The notes under the pieces: model-generated
Told to the model about the DNA's origin: nothing
The model's database searches: none
The model's input: only the letters and a program-made list of their open reading frames with translations
Assembly: GCF_051106095.1 (NCBI RefSeq)
Contig: NC_135791.1
Location: 6,086,501-6,150,500, forward strand
Source of the DNA: Pogona vitticeps
Taxonomy: Eukaryota; Chordata; Lepidosauria; Squamata; Agamidae
DNA length: 64,000 bases
Direction of reading: 5' to 3'
Shown here: in pieces, positions 13,795-23,932 of the stretch
How the letters are laid out: the number at the start of each line of letters is the position of its first letter
Position numbering within the stretch: the stretch's first letter is position 1
Translations under genes and position numbers: made by a program

Positions 13795-13875
<81 letters not shown>

Positions 13876-13876
13876 A
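13691..13876. repeat. Compound microsatellite (CT)n-(GT)n ... (ATCT)n
   Basis: CT repeats from 13691, GT repeats to about 13748, a short interruption with two near-identical TTACAATCCTCT pieces, then uninterrupted ATCT units from about 13796 to 13875. Confidence 0.95.
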
Positions 13877-14016
13877 TCTAATTGTCTGTCTGTCTTTCTG
13901 TCTGTCTGTCCTCTCCCCCCCCCACCTCTTCCCACAGATATTTTGAGTTCTTTTCTAAGACGTTTCCTCTCATGGAGCTGAGGAATCACACGAGACGGAT
14001 GTGGCTGTATCCCACA

Positions 14017-14019
14017 TAA

Positions 14020-14058
<39 letters not shown>

Positions 14059-14105
14059 ACAAACAAACAAACAAACAAACAAACAAACAAACAAACAAAC
14101 AAACA
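14017..14105. repeat. (AAAT)n-(AAAC)n microsatellite
   Basis: About ten AAAT units followed directly by about eleven AAAC units, a clean switch of one base inside one tetranucleotide array. It may have grown from the tail of a SINE-like repeat. Confidence 0.95.
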
Positions 14106-17100
14106 CACGACTGAGAAGGTCTGAAGTGAAACCTCACCCTGGATCGAATGTGGAAACCACCCCCACCCCCATGCGCAAGAGTTGGGGGCATCATCATGAG
14201 CTCTGAGGGAGGGCTATGGAAGGGTGGATGGCCTCATTTCCCTGCCTTCGGCCGGAGGGAAAGCTTGGCCTTGGCCCGGGTCTCTGAGCAAGGCCGAGCC
14301 TCCCTGAGAGAGCCTGCCTCTCGCTCTCCATGGCGGGGCGAGGCGGGTGAAGGTCCTCCGCGGACACCAAGGGGCCCCCAGCCCACAAAGCCGCTTCGCC
14401 TCGAGGAAGTCGTCCGCACCTCTGGACCAGCAAACGGTCCATCACGCCGAAAGAGGCTTCCGGATCATAATAATCGCAACATCATCCTATCTCTCTACTC
14501 TAGCATTGAAGTCTTAGCTGACGGCTAGGCAGCTGGCCAGGACTCATCAACATTGCGACCTCGAGGGGAGCACCGTGGAAGCCGGGTCATTTCTAGGAGG
14601 TCTCTCTTGCAGCTATCCGGGTTCAGCAAACGATTGAATGAATTAAGCACGCGCTGCTTGGTGGTCCCTCTAAGCTTGATTAGAGGGGTGTCCCAGACCT
14701 CCATCAGCCCTTGGTTTCTCATTAGGCAACGGCTCATCCCCCTGGACTCTTCTGCACTCGCCCCGGAGTCTGGTAAGGTTGCATTTCTGGGACTCGCTAG
14801 GCAGTTAGAGTAAGATCCTGCATCTTGTTCAGGACATGAAGATAGAGGCAAGTGAATAGTTAGTTGGACTGTGTCACTTGGCCTGCGGTGTAGATGTTTG
14901 TATTTTTAGTGGGGGACTTTTAGTGGGTGGGGAGTGTTGCGGGATTTTTTTTAGTGGGTAGGGAGTGTTTGGGGAATTTTATGTGTGTGCATGTGTCTGG
15001 TCTCTGGATGTCTGTGAATTTCATTGTATGGGTATACAGTACTGTGTATATACTTACAATGACAATAAATGGATAAATAGAATAGAGTTGAGCTGTTGAA
15101 CTCTATACGTACTACTGTGGAGATATATGTACTACTGCATTTCCTGTCATTGCACAGTGTTCTGCAAGAAGAGTTTAAAAATAATTGCTAAAAATATTCT
15201 CATTCTGTACTGGATGCTTGTCTTGTGAAGACAAGGAGAGTAACAGCTGATTGTCTGAGAAATCTCTAATTTGGAACCTTGGAGAGCCAGGTCTGGTAAA
15301 CTCACCCTCTAAGTCCGCTGGATCTGACCACGCCGGACAATCTTCCAGACGCCTCTGTTTTGATGTCTCAATCAGCGTATTATCTTGGCTAGAGGGGTGT
15401 TTGGGTTTTCTCCTCTTCCCCATGATTTCAGATAAGCTTCTCCCAGATGGGGAGCAGAAAGATGGCAGAGAAACTTCTGTTTGGTTTCACAAGTTTCCCA
15501 AAATAATAAGAGTTGTACTGGAGCCGTCTGGAGGTGCGTCCGCTCACTGGCCCGTCTTGGATCCCTTCTCTTGGTGGCAGACAAAGTATTCAAATAAGCT
15601 ACTGAATACTTTTGTCTGCCCCCAAAAGATCAGGTCCTCGGTGTGACGGCTCCGTGGTAAGTCGCCCAAAACCAAAACCGTGCCTACAGCACGGCTGGAG
15701 GGTCATTCCAAAGGAATCCCATTGGAAAATTGCACATGCCCACCATGTGGTGACGGGGTTCAAACACTTGCCCATGCCCCAGTGTTTTGCTCTTTTTCTA
15801 GAGAGGTGCGCAAAGAGCTAGTTTATCCCTTTCAAGCTGAGAAGCAGGCCGTTCCCCTGATTTCTATGTGTCTTTTCTCCTTGCAGACTGAGATAAAGAG
15901 GGGGTGGTATATAATCAGCTAAATTTTTAGCAGCACCAATCAAAAATTAGGACAAATATGATTTTTAAATTATAACTTTTTATTACTATATTATCATTAT
16001 TATTTTAATTTATTATTATTATAAACAACAACATAAAACACATAAATCAAAATGCAAATCAGTTGCATTTCCCCCATTGATTCCTGTCTAATTTTGGCAC
16101 TGGCATACTGTATGTATTTGATGACTGTCTTTATTGCAATTGCCTTCGTAAAAGGTTTGAGAGGTAGGTCACCACTGTCATTCCCATTTTCAAAACAAGA
16201 ACTGTATTTGATAGCAACGTGCCCCTCGAAAAGCTGTGGCAGAGAACCTAAAAGTCTTCCAAGACATATTTTTTTTCAACTGACCGTTCTGCTTGCTTCC
16301 CACACACACTCTAAACCCAACAGTGCAAACCATCCTTAGGGTCGGCTCTGAGGTTCTGTAAGAAAACCAGGAGAAACCTCCATGTCTATTTCCTTTTCAG
16401 CACTGCCCTACCAGCGAGATGACAGGCCTTATCCATGGAAACACAACAGTCCTAAGGACCAGAGCAAGGACTGGCTCCTGTTTCCTGTGATTGCATAATG
16501 GAGGGGGATGATTTCCAAAAGGCACCCCCTCATCTACAGCTCCCTGCCTGACTTTCCACACCATGCTCATGGACACACACACCCCAGCTCACGAGATGAG
16601 GTACTTTTTGAGGAGCACAAGGGGTTTTAGGGGAAGGCGGCAGAGTCCTGCTGTGTGAAAATGAACTCTGTTCTAATCATGAACGAAGAACTGCCCACTA
16701 TCCACACATCACATGTCTCCAAAAAGTTGTGGCTCTTTAGCTACTTCGGTTTGACAGCATCCTGGACCTTCCCAGCCGGTAGTAGCCATAATAATATAAG
16801 GAGAGTCTTGAACCAGTGGTTGTCTTTCCTGACTGAGGGATTTGTCCCAGCCGGGTCTCTTTCCTGTGCAACAAGCTGCTTCTCTGTCCTGTAGAGAATA
16901 CAAGACTCTTTTTGGGGGGGGGGAGTGAAGTCTAAGAGGCCACACCAGTCCCTCCAGATTTTTTTTTTTTTTAATTTAAGAGCCTCACTTAAAAAAGAAA
17001 ACCAACTTGGGCTGATTTGCTTTAAAAGCCAGTGTGCCCTTGTTGAAAAGGGGAACCGCACCCCTTAGAGGCCTGATTCTTCTATTTTGATGGAGGGGAG

Positions 17101-17900
17101 AATCTTCATTACGAGGGTTTTCTCCTCTCTCTTTCTGGGGGCCTTCAAAGGCCCCAAGAAGAGGCCAGGCTCCTTCATGAAGGAGCAAAACAAACATGTA
17201 CAGCTCACGGCACACTTCAGGCCACCTCCGAAAGCTCATGTCAAAAAAGCCAAAAATGAGACCTTAAGCCCTGTTGAATTCCTGTCTGGGACGCAGCGGC
17301 TAGCCGAGAGGATACAAATTGGACTTATCCTCCTTTTCTTATGGCCATCATGCATTTGATGGATATGCAATGGTTATCTGATTTTAATATATAAATATTA
17401 TGTCTTTGGAAATTTTCTATTTATCTTCCTATTGCCTATGACTAATGCAAATAACATGCTAATATTATTACTACTAATATTAATTTTAAAAACAACAAGC
17501 AAAAACCTAGTGATAACATAACAATATCCAAAATTCAGGTATTTCACAGCTTTCAGAGATGATGCAAATACCATCCATTAGACTGAAATCTAAATACAAA
17601 TAAAATAAAATCTACATTCTATCAAATGCTGATTCACCGAAGCCAATAGTGGTAGGAACAGCAGCTGGGAAGCCTACTATGAATCCACTCTCTGTGTTGG
17701 GACAAGCAAGAGAGGATGATGAAAGGACCATCCACAAATGGCTGATTTCAGTCCTTTGAAAAAGATCATACAGATTAACGTGGAAAAGAAAATTCTGATG
17801 GAATTATGCCAACGGTCATAGGAGCTCACGAGCACACTGTGAATGTTTTTTCTCTAATGAAAACCCATGTCCTTTTTTAAACACGCTCAACTTCAACTAT
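14106..17900. other. Intergenic DNA, no gene recognised
   Basis: GC-rich to about 14.5 kb, then AT-rich. There are several open frames up to about 130 codons, none with recognisable domains. The minus-strand frame at 15175-15423 (GKRRKPKHPSSQDN) has the composition of a LINE-1 ORF1 N-terminus, but this is not secure. A short repeat motif (TTTTAGTGGGTGGGGAGTG, then a variant) occurs twice near 14920-14970. 17.3-17.9 kb is AT-rich with nothing identifiable. Confidence 0.4.
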
Positions 17901-17913
17901 AATATAATGTCCG

Positions 17914-18010
17914 ATGTATTCTCGAAGGCTTTCACGGCCGGGATCTGATGGTTGTTCTGGATTTTTTGGGCTCATTGGCTGTGTTCTGATGGTGGTTCTT
18001 CCTGATGTTT
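17914..18010 (+). repeat. Dispersed repeat with CTTTCACGGCCGGGATCT core
   Basis: Matches 60505-60660 through GAAGGCTTTCACGGCCGGG, the GGTTCTTCCT segment and the spacing between them. Two copies 42 kb apart show it is interspersed; the family is not named here. Confidence 0.6.
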
Positions 18011-18546
18011 CCCCGTCTCCTTCACCATCTCCCTCTGTCCACCTTCCTGTGTTAAAAATGCTTTATAAATCTTCTCCTGGCAAAGAATGGGATGGGAAGC
18101 CACACGCAAGAGAACGTTTTCTGAGCCAACCCTTCATCGTGGCACAAAATCTGGAGCCGTGTTATCTGCCCATGCTTGATGCCAAACGTTCTCTGCCCTT
18201 TTCTCCGGCAAAGGTGGTGCAGTCGTGTGTGGCCAGTTGATTGGCAAGGAACTCCTCGGCAACTCAAAGTGGCTGAACCCCCTCCAAGGAGACTCTGGGG
18301 CTGAAGCCTTCCCATCGGCCTGAGACTCCTCAGCCCTTCTTTCCCCGAGGAAGGCAGCGTCGGTTTCCTGCATGATCACGGCATTCCTTCCAGTCCGCTT
18401 CGCTCCTTCTGCCACCCTTCTTTCTCTTTGGCTCAGAAAACGTTCTCTTGCGTGTGGCTTTCCATCCCATTCTTTGCCAGGAGAAGATTTCTAAAGCATG
18501 TTCAACAGAGGAAGGTGGACAAAGGGAGATGGAGAAGGAGACGGGG
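18011..18546. repeat. Large inverted repeat, arms of about 118 bp
   Basis: The left arm (18011-18130) is the reverse complement of the right arm (18428-18546), including the CGTTCTCTTGCGTGTGG block, with a spacer of about 300 bp. The right arm is the 3' flank of the copy B terminal exon, so the left arm is an inverted third copy of that flank. Confidence 0.85.
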
Positions 18547-18562
18547 TTGCAGACAGCGTGCT

Positions 18563-18673
18563 TCAGCCTACGGTGGTGGAGAGGCTGGAATCCTCCTCCT
18601 CTTGAGCCAAGCCCTGGAGACGTTTCTCCACCTCCTTTAAAAATTCCTCCGCCTCACTTTCGATTTCCTTCAT
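18563..18673 (-). CDS. Copy B terminal exon, EAEEFLKEVEKRLQGL type
   Basis: 36 codons plus stop, starting MKEIESEAEEFLKEVEKR and continuing LQGLAQEEEDSSLSTTVG, behind a long T-rich tract. Nearly identical to 11856-11981 except for the last residues. Predicted charged helix with an acidic end. Confidence 0.5.
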   Translation of the reverse strand: MKEIESEAEEFLKEVEKRLQGLAQEEEDSSLSTTVG

Positions 18674-20179
18674 GGAGAAAAAAAAAAGCAACAATTACTT
18701 TTTATAGTCACAGAATGTGAACCTGAATTGAAGTTGGCCACAGATCAGAAATCTCTATAAAACAAATGGTCTAACCCTATAATGCTAACATTGCTATCAT
18801 CCCCCCCCCAGAAATTAAAAAAACAGAATCAAGTGGATCTCTATGCAATCTTTTACATATATTCTATGTTTTTCTTGCAGCAGAATTTGACAATAATCAC
18901 GCTGGAGCAAGGGCTTCCAAAACCCGACTGCCCTTGCCTAAATCCTCAAGTCGCGCAGGAGAGAATCCAACTGCACAGGACTCGAGCGCCCCTCTCCTCT
19001 TTAGGGAGGCTTCCTCCCTTTTGTGCCCACCACCAAGGAGGAGACACCTCATTCTTCAGTTCTGAGAGACACACTATACTTTGCCTGGTGGGAGGAACCA
19101 ACGGAGTCCTTTCTTCAATTCTTGTGACCAGCATTTTAGACTTGAAAGCGTCCTGCTGGATCTCCCCACTTGACAAAGAGACCAACGAGAAGCCTACGGG
19201 AAGCCCACAGCCAGGATGGGGATGGGACGGGCCTCCCCCCTTGGCCTCCACAGGAACTCCTATGCAGAAAACTCTGCTTGGTGGAGGGAAAGCAGGTGGG
19301 GGCCGAGGAAGGTCTCCCTCCCCATATTACAGCCTCAGGTCATCCGCTGAAGCCGAATGGCGGGCAAGGCAGGCAAACGGACACTGACTGGCACCTGTCG
19401 TGTTCGAGAGTCCCGCCCTCCACTAATATGTTCAGCTTCCTCTTAATCCCGTCAGGCATCACGTGCCATGGGCGCAAATTCCAGGGATTCACTGTGCCCT
19501 TTGTAAAGAACGGCCTTCTTGGATCTGTTCCTGATCTCCCACCTTTCAGCTTCAGTGGAGGATCCTGGATTTTAACATTAGGAAGGAAAACTCTCCCTCA
19601 GTCCTTGTTTTCTCAACCCTTGGCACAATCTTACAAGCCCCTGTAATTTTTCCCCTTCTCCTTCTTTCTACGGTGAATTATTAGAATTGTTTATTTATTT
19701 TAAATCTGTCTGAGACACTTATCTCCTAAGAAACACCCCCGGTAAGTACAATATCAAAGCTGAATATCAAGACTGGAAACTATAAACAATAAAACATTTA
19801 AAAAACAATTAAACAGTTTTCAAATTAAGAAGTTACGGATAAACAACAACAATAAATCCCAATGGTGTACATCTTCCTCACGGGGTCCTTGCTCCTGCTA
19901 CTTGACCATTGGGAATGCATAGAAGATTCCGACTATTATTTTTAAATGTAAATGCACATCAGAAAGGTTAGAAAATACTCTAGCTTTGGCCGCACAGTAA
20001 ATGGGCCAGAGGCTTTTTTCAGGTTTATTTCCTATTTCCCTTTCCAGTCCAATTCAGAAGAGCAGAAAGGCTGATGAAAATCGAGCGCATAAACGGTGAG
20101 ATAGCTGCTCTGCTTGCGTTCAAAGGCACCCACCCTTACTGGGGACAGACTTGGCATAAGGCCTTTACCTTTTTTGCAG

Positions 20180-20489
20180 ATGCTGGTGGTGGTGACCAGT
20201 GAGCAGGAGACAGAGCACAGTATAGAGGCGCTGGATGTATCTCGAGGGGCAGCTCAGGTGACCCCGAAGAAGACCAGGAGAAAGATCTCCTTCTCAAAAA
20301 AGGTGGACTTGGTGGACAACGCCTTCAGAGAAGAAACAAAAGAGGAAGGACATTTTCAGCTGACTAGAGACGGTTTGCAGATCCTCAGGATAAATGGCAC
20401 CTTGGAAACGCAGCTGCTGTCATCCTTAGGAGAAATATCCATGTTTGAACATGCAAAACAAACATTTGGAGTTCTATGGGCAAAATCCC
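20180..20489 (+). CDS. Candidate plus-strand exon, unidentified protein
   Basis: 310 nt with a strong acceptor (CCTTTTTTGCAG) and a consensus donor (GTAAGT), open in one frame only (phase 0 to 1). The peptide includes TPKKTRRKISFSKKVDLVDN and LTRDGLQILRINGTLETQLL. The basic stretch followed by a helical region does not match a family I can name. A short possible exon lies upstream at 20047-20093, but it is not open in the matching frame, so the gene model is incomplete. It lies inside the large intron of minus-strand copy B. Confidence 0.4.
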
Positions 20490-20641
20490 GTAAGTAATTT
20501 CAAGTGTTCAATTTGAAACTTTCAGTCTAGGCATCCTAGGAGGGATCTGAAGTGGAAACTTCAAAATCGATCCCTTTCCATTTTGCACAATGGCGTTCCT
20601 AGGTATTTCAAACTAAAACTCGACTTCCATCTTCATCACAG

Positions 20642-20784
20642 CTGAAGAGCTATCCCTCTGGAACCTGAGTAAATGGCGAGGAATATCCGCGTTTACATGT
20701 TCGACTGAATACCGAATGAGGGCAGGCAACGGCTCACTTACGTTTTCAGCTTTTTTGGCTCTGGGGTCCTTGAGACCCTCTTGA
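20642..20784 (+). CDS. Candidate plus-strand 3' exon overlapping the RS exon antisense
   Basis: Behind acceptor TCTTCATCACAG the frame continues in phase from 20489 as EELSLWNLSKWRGIS and reaches a stop at 20782-20784. It would overlap the minus-strand exon 20742-21194 by about 43 nt. Weak: it rests on splice-site consensus and phase only. Confidence 0.25.
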
Positions 20785-21194
20785 TGGGCCTCGGGCTGGG
20801 AGACGGAGAATGTCTTTGCTGGGGGGAAACCGAAAGCCCCCTGCGCATCGGGGGGGCGGAGGTATTGGAAGGTCTCGGAGGCGGTGGGGAAGGTGAGTGC
20901 CCTTTGTTCTGCAGGGGAGAATGGGCCTCACGGTCGTACCTGTTGGGAGATCTTTTCCCATGCTCAGAAACTACTGATGGAGGACGTCCCTTTGCAGGTG
21001 GGGAGCTGCTTGGTCTCGGTGGTGGAGAGCGAGAGGTTCCAGGCTTGGGCTGCGGAGAAAGTGATGCCCTTCTTTTGGGAGGGGCAGATGCTGTTCGTCT
21101 CTCTGCAGGCGTTGCTAGAGAGTATCTCCTCTTGATTGGAGGACTATCTGGCCTGGGTGTGGGAAAGTGCCAGCAAGGAAGTGATGATGAGGCC
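20742..21194 (-). CDS. Copy B RS/proline-rich exon derived from SRRM1
   Basis: 453 nt, entered and left in phase 2, acceptor TTTTTATTTCTTAG and donor GTAAGT. The 151 codons match the C-terminal RS/proline region of the splicing coactivator SRRM1 in order: SPPIKRRYS, ERRTASAPPKRRAS, REAHSPLQNKGHSPSP, MRRGLSVSPQQRHSPSPS, RPIKRVSRTPEPKKLK (SRRM1: RRYS, KRRTASPPP, REARSPQPNKRHSPSP, RRGASSSPQRRQSPSPS, RPIRRVSRTPEPKKIK). Intact splice sites argue for a copied genomic exon rather than a retrocopy. RS repeats are diluted (many SP and PP, few true RS dipeptides). Human SRRM1 also maps to 1p36.11. In copy B it joins the preceding exon in frame. Copy A lacks it. Confidence 0.7.
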
Positions 21195-21314
21195 CTAAGA
21201 AATAAAAAGAAGATCAATAGTGCAGGGGAATATATTCAGAAAAAAAAATCATGACTAAAAAAAGAACAAAAACGAATGGATGAGATGGTGGCTTCAGCGG
21301 TCACCATACCATAC

Positions 21315-21346
21315 CTCTGAGGATCTTCCCCTGCTTCTGATGATTC
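21315..21346 (-). CDS. Copy B exon, ESSEAGEDPQ type
   Basis: 32 nt, phase 0 to 2, reading ESSEAGEDPQ. Acceptor TTTTGTTCACAG, donor GTATGG. It feeds in frame into the RS exon at 21194. Confidence 0.5.
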
Positions 21347-21548
21347 CTGTGAACAAAAGCGAGACTGTCAGCCGAAGGCGGCCACTCTCCCCAAACCATG
21401 TCTGAGGTCAGGGAGCAGGGCTAGCCCAGCCTGCGGCAAGCACAGGCCAGGGAGGGCCATTCCTGCCAGGAGAGGGGGAGGTCAGGACCTGGAAGAAAGA
21501 GGTAGGATGCCTCGGGAGGTAGGGGGATCCGGGCCTTTCCTTGCTTAC

Positions 21549-21603
21549 CGTGGGAGAGTAATACATTGTAGTCCTTATCATTATCTCCACTGGCTCCATT
21601 TCG
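21549..21603 (-). CDS. Copy B exon, EIMIRTTMYYSPT type
   Basis: 55 nt, phase 2 to 0, reading EMEPVEIMIRTTMYYSPT. Acceptor CTTCTGTCTTCTAG, donor GTAAGC. Conserved with 10599-10653 and 11022-11076. Confidence 0.55.
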
Positions 21604-21857
21604 CTAGAAGACAGAAGGAGCCGCCATGAAATGACAGGCGGCGCTCGGAAGGCAGGAGTCCCAACCCTCTCGGCTCCCCATCTCGGGGCTGCTTCCTTGG
21701 CCTCCCAGGGACCTCAGTTCCCACTGGGGCACCCCAACCAGGGAGCCCAACCCTGAGCAGGAGGAGCCGAACACACTGCCCGTAGGCCAGAAGCCAGCCC
21801 TCCTGCCTCGTCCCTTTGGCTGACCCTCAGGGACCCAAACCAAGAGAAAGAGGGTAC

Positions 21858-21940
21858 CTCTCCATCATCGGTGTGAACACCCATTCCTCGTCCTCGATGC
21901 TGCTGACATCGTCCAGGGTGTCCCCTTCGCTTGCGGTCTC
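21858..21940 (-). CDS. Copy B acidic exon, EDEEWVFTPMM type
   Basis: 83 nt, phase 0 to 2: ETASEGDTLDDVSSIEDEE then WVFTPMME. Acceptor TCTGATTCCAG, donor GTACCC. About 45 bp of it recur in inverted orientation in exon 22286-22352. Confidence 0.55.
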
Positions 21941-22285
21941 CTGGAATCAGAATCAGCGGTCAGTTCGCTCAAAGCCAAAGCCTTCCTCTTCCAAAACTCA
22001 TAAACTATTTCCAGAACTGGAAACTTCTCAGGGAAAATAAAGCAAAGGTGTGGGAAGGGATTGGAAAAAATGGGAAGCAAGAGGCAGAGCAGGGGGAAAC
22101 GGTTTGGGTTTCCCCACTTCAAGGACCTGCCCGGGACTCCCACCACCCACCCCAAAAAAAAAGAGATGGGAGAAAATGACTGATGGCGAAGGGATTAGTC
22201 TTTCAACTTCCTCCGGTTGAAAGGAAGGCCACCCTCTCCCACCCTCAAAAGATGCCCATGGAAAGGACCCCCAGACCGGGCTTAC

Positions 22286-22352
22286 GCAGGCGAAGAAGGG
22301 CCCCTGGACGATGTCAGCAGCATCGAGGAGGGAGTTCGCTGGTACAGCAAAA
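22286..22352 (-). CDS. Copy B exon made of an inverted copy of its neighbour
   Basis: 67 nt, phase 2 to 0, reading FAVPANSLLDAADIVQGPFF. Acceptor TATTTTCTTGCAG and donor GTAAGC are both strong. Most of the exon is the reverse complement of part of exon 21858-21940 (27 identical bases in a row at its core), so the same DNA is read sense in one exon and antisense in the other. The plus strand is also open here and carries a weaker acceptor and donor, so orientation needs transcript evidence. Confidence 0.45.
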
Positions 22353-22534
22353 CTGCAAGAAAATATTGGAAGGAGTAAGAATCCAAAAGGGGAGACCTGC
22401 CTGCTGTATCAGGCTACCAGGTCTCAGTCCCCCCCCCTTCAAAGGGGGAGGTCAGTGGGCAGCCCCAGACACCGAACCCAGAAAGCCCTCCCTCGCCCCT
22501 TCCTTCCTTCCTTCCCACACCAAGGAAAACCTAC

Positions 22535-22578
22535 CAGGGATGGTCAGAGCGCTCTGAACCTTCGCTCTCACTGCGAAC
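22535..22578 (-). CDS. Copy B exon, VRSESEGSERSDH type
   Basis: 44 nt, phase 0 to 2, reading VRSESEGSERSDHP. Acceptor CCTTTGCAG, donor GTAGGT. Ser/Glu-rich, casein-kinase-like composition. Confidence 0.5.
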
Positions 22579-22737
22579 CTGCAAAGGAAAGGAAATAAAG
22601 GTTAAAAAAGGCGTCAGTCCCGCACCCCACCGTGTGATCAAGGGGTCGTCCCTCCCCTTCTCTCCCAGGGGTTGGATGCAAAGGGGGGGAGGAAATCAGG
22701 TGGATCTTTCAGGTGGGGAAAGACTTTGGGTCCTTAC

Positions 22738-22798
22738 CAGTGCTGCAGGAGGAGAAGCGTGGACTCCTCTTTCTCCTGGACTGCCAGATGTTTTAGGG
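22738..22798 (-). CDS. Copy B exon, PKTSGSPGERGV type
   Basis: 61 nt, phase 2 to 0, reading PKTSGSPGERGVHASPPAAL. Acceptor CCTTTTTCAG, donor GTAAGG. Confidence 0.5.
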
Positions 22799-23214
22799 CT
22801 GAAAAAGGAAGAAACCAGACCATGTAAAAGGTGGGGGGAAATCACATATCCCCACAGGATGCGACCAAGGGACCATGGGACTCGCCTATGATGTCTAGCT
22901 GAGAACAGGCAGATGGAACCAGGAAGCCCGAAAGCCATCAGGAAGGCAACTGTGATCGGCCCCCATCAGGGTGTTCCTGAGCCATTCGGGTTGGAAAGGA
23001 AGCCCGTGGGTTTTCTTTGCATGAGCAAAGCCCCAGGTTCGAGGGTGAGCCAAGGGCCCCCCTCCCCAATAGTCCCTCCGGCCCATCCTTTCCTACCCTC
23101 CCCCCCTCTCTCCTCCACTCCCTCACTTTCTCCTGCTCTTCCTCCCCTTCATGGAGACCAATTCCTGGGGAAGCCCCTCGGGCCCAGGCAGGGAGATGGG
23201 ATTTGTTGTCTTAC

Positions 23215-23282
23215 CTTGGAGGAGGAGTTGTGGGGCGTTCTTTCTGCCCGCAGCAGCAGAACAGCTTCCGCCAATTGAGTCT
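23215..23282 (-). CDS. Copy B exon, Cys-rich basic RLNWRKLFCCCGQ type
   Basis: 68 nt, phase 0 to 2, reading RLNWRKLFCCCGQKERPTT and a few more. Acceptor CCCTTTGCAG, donor GTAAGA. It is entered through an acceptor, so at least one more 5' exon should exist above 23.3 kb. Confidence 0.5.
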
Positions 23283-23780
23283 CTGCAAAGGGGAGCCGAG
23301 GAGGACATGTCAGGAGGAAGGAAGGATGGCCGGAGGGGTGGGTGGGTGTGTTTCCCTTTGCGGGTCAAGTCGTGGCCGGAGTGTTCCTCCTCCAACCATT
23401 TCCAGTGGTCCTACTTCCCAGACCCTCCCACCCCGACCCCTCGTTCTGGCTCGCCACCCCTTCCCTACCCAAGAGCCAGCGTCTCCTTCCATGGCCACTG
23501 GGGATCCTCAGATGCTGGTTGGGCTCTCTGGGCAACTTTTTGGGAGGGATTTGGCAACTCTGCCTTCACAGGGGGGGGGCTCACCCTGCCTACGTTTTGC
23601 CCAGTCATAATCCCCTCCCAGGGCCCATCTCCCTCCTCTCCCCCCACCCCCCAGTGTGGGGGTACCATTCCCAAGGTTGCTAAGCCACATGGGTGTTGTA
23701 GTGTGGAGCAGTGGTTCTTAACCTTTTTGAAAGAAACACCCCTTGAGCCATTGAGGAAGTTATCATTGCTCCCCTCCCAT

Positions 23781-23932
<152 letters not shown>

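Larger units (their letters stand above)
18563..23282 (-). other. Mini-exon locus, copy B (unidentified minus-strand gene)
   Basis: Read 5' to 3' on the minus strand, eight exons (23282 down to 20742) join in frame with phases 0-2, 2-0, 0-2, 2-0, 0-2, 2-0, 0-2 and 2-2, each with recognisable splice sites. The predicted chain is a Cys-rich basic segment, a Pro/Ser/Gly exon, a Ser/Glu exon, a hydrophobic exon, a strongly acidic exon, an EIMIRTTMYYSPT exon, a short acidic exon and then a 151-codon RS/proline-rich exon like SRRM1. A separate terminal-type exon lies at 18563-18673; the connecting exon(s) were not found. The 5' start is also not found. Compatible phases across eight exons are unlikely by chance, so I think this is or recently was a real gene; its function is unknown. 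Confidence 0.6.

Noticed and set aside
13204-14197. Open frames of 75-195 codons rich in Ser/Leu/Cys/Val or Ile/Phe/Leu
   Set aside because: They are translations of CT, GT, ATCT, AAAT and AAAC microsatellites.
14525-14851. 108-codon minus-strand frame with LIKLRGTTKQRVLNSFNRLL
   Set aside because: Looks protein-like but matches no family I can name, has no splice context, and may be an old repeat.
15175-15423. 82-codon minus-strand frame beginning GKRRKPKHPSSQDN, possibly a LINE-1 ORF1 start
   Set aside because: Composition is suggestive, but there is no second domain, no downstream ORF2 and no 3' end, so the family cannot be supported.
20047-20093. Short plus-strand exon (PPT-AG ... GTGAGA) before the exon at 20180
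   Set aside because: Its frame contains a stop when joined in the only phase in which 20180-20489 is open; at best non-coding or part of another transcript.
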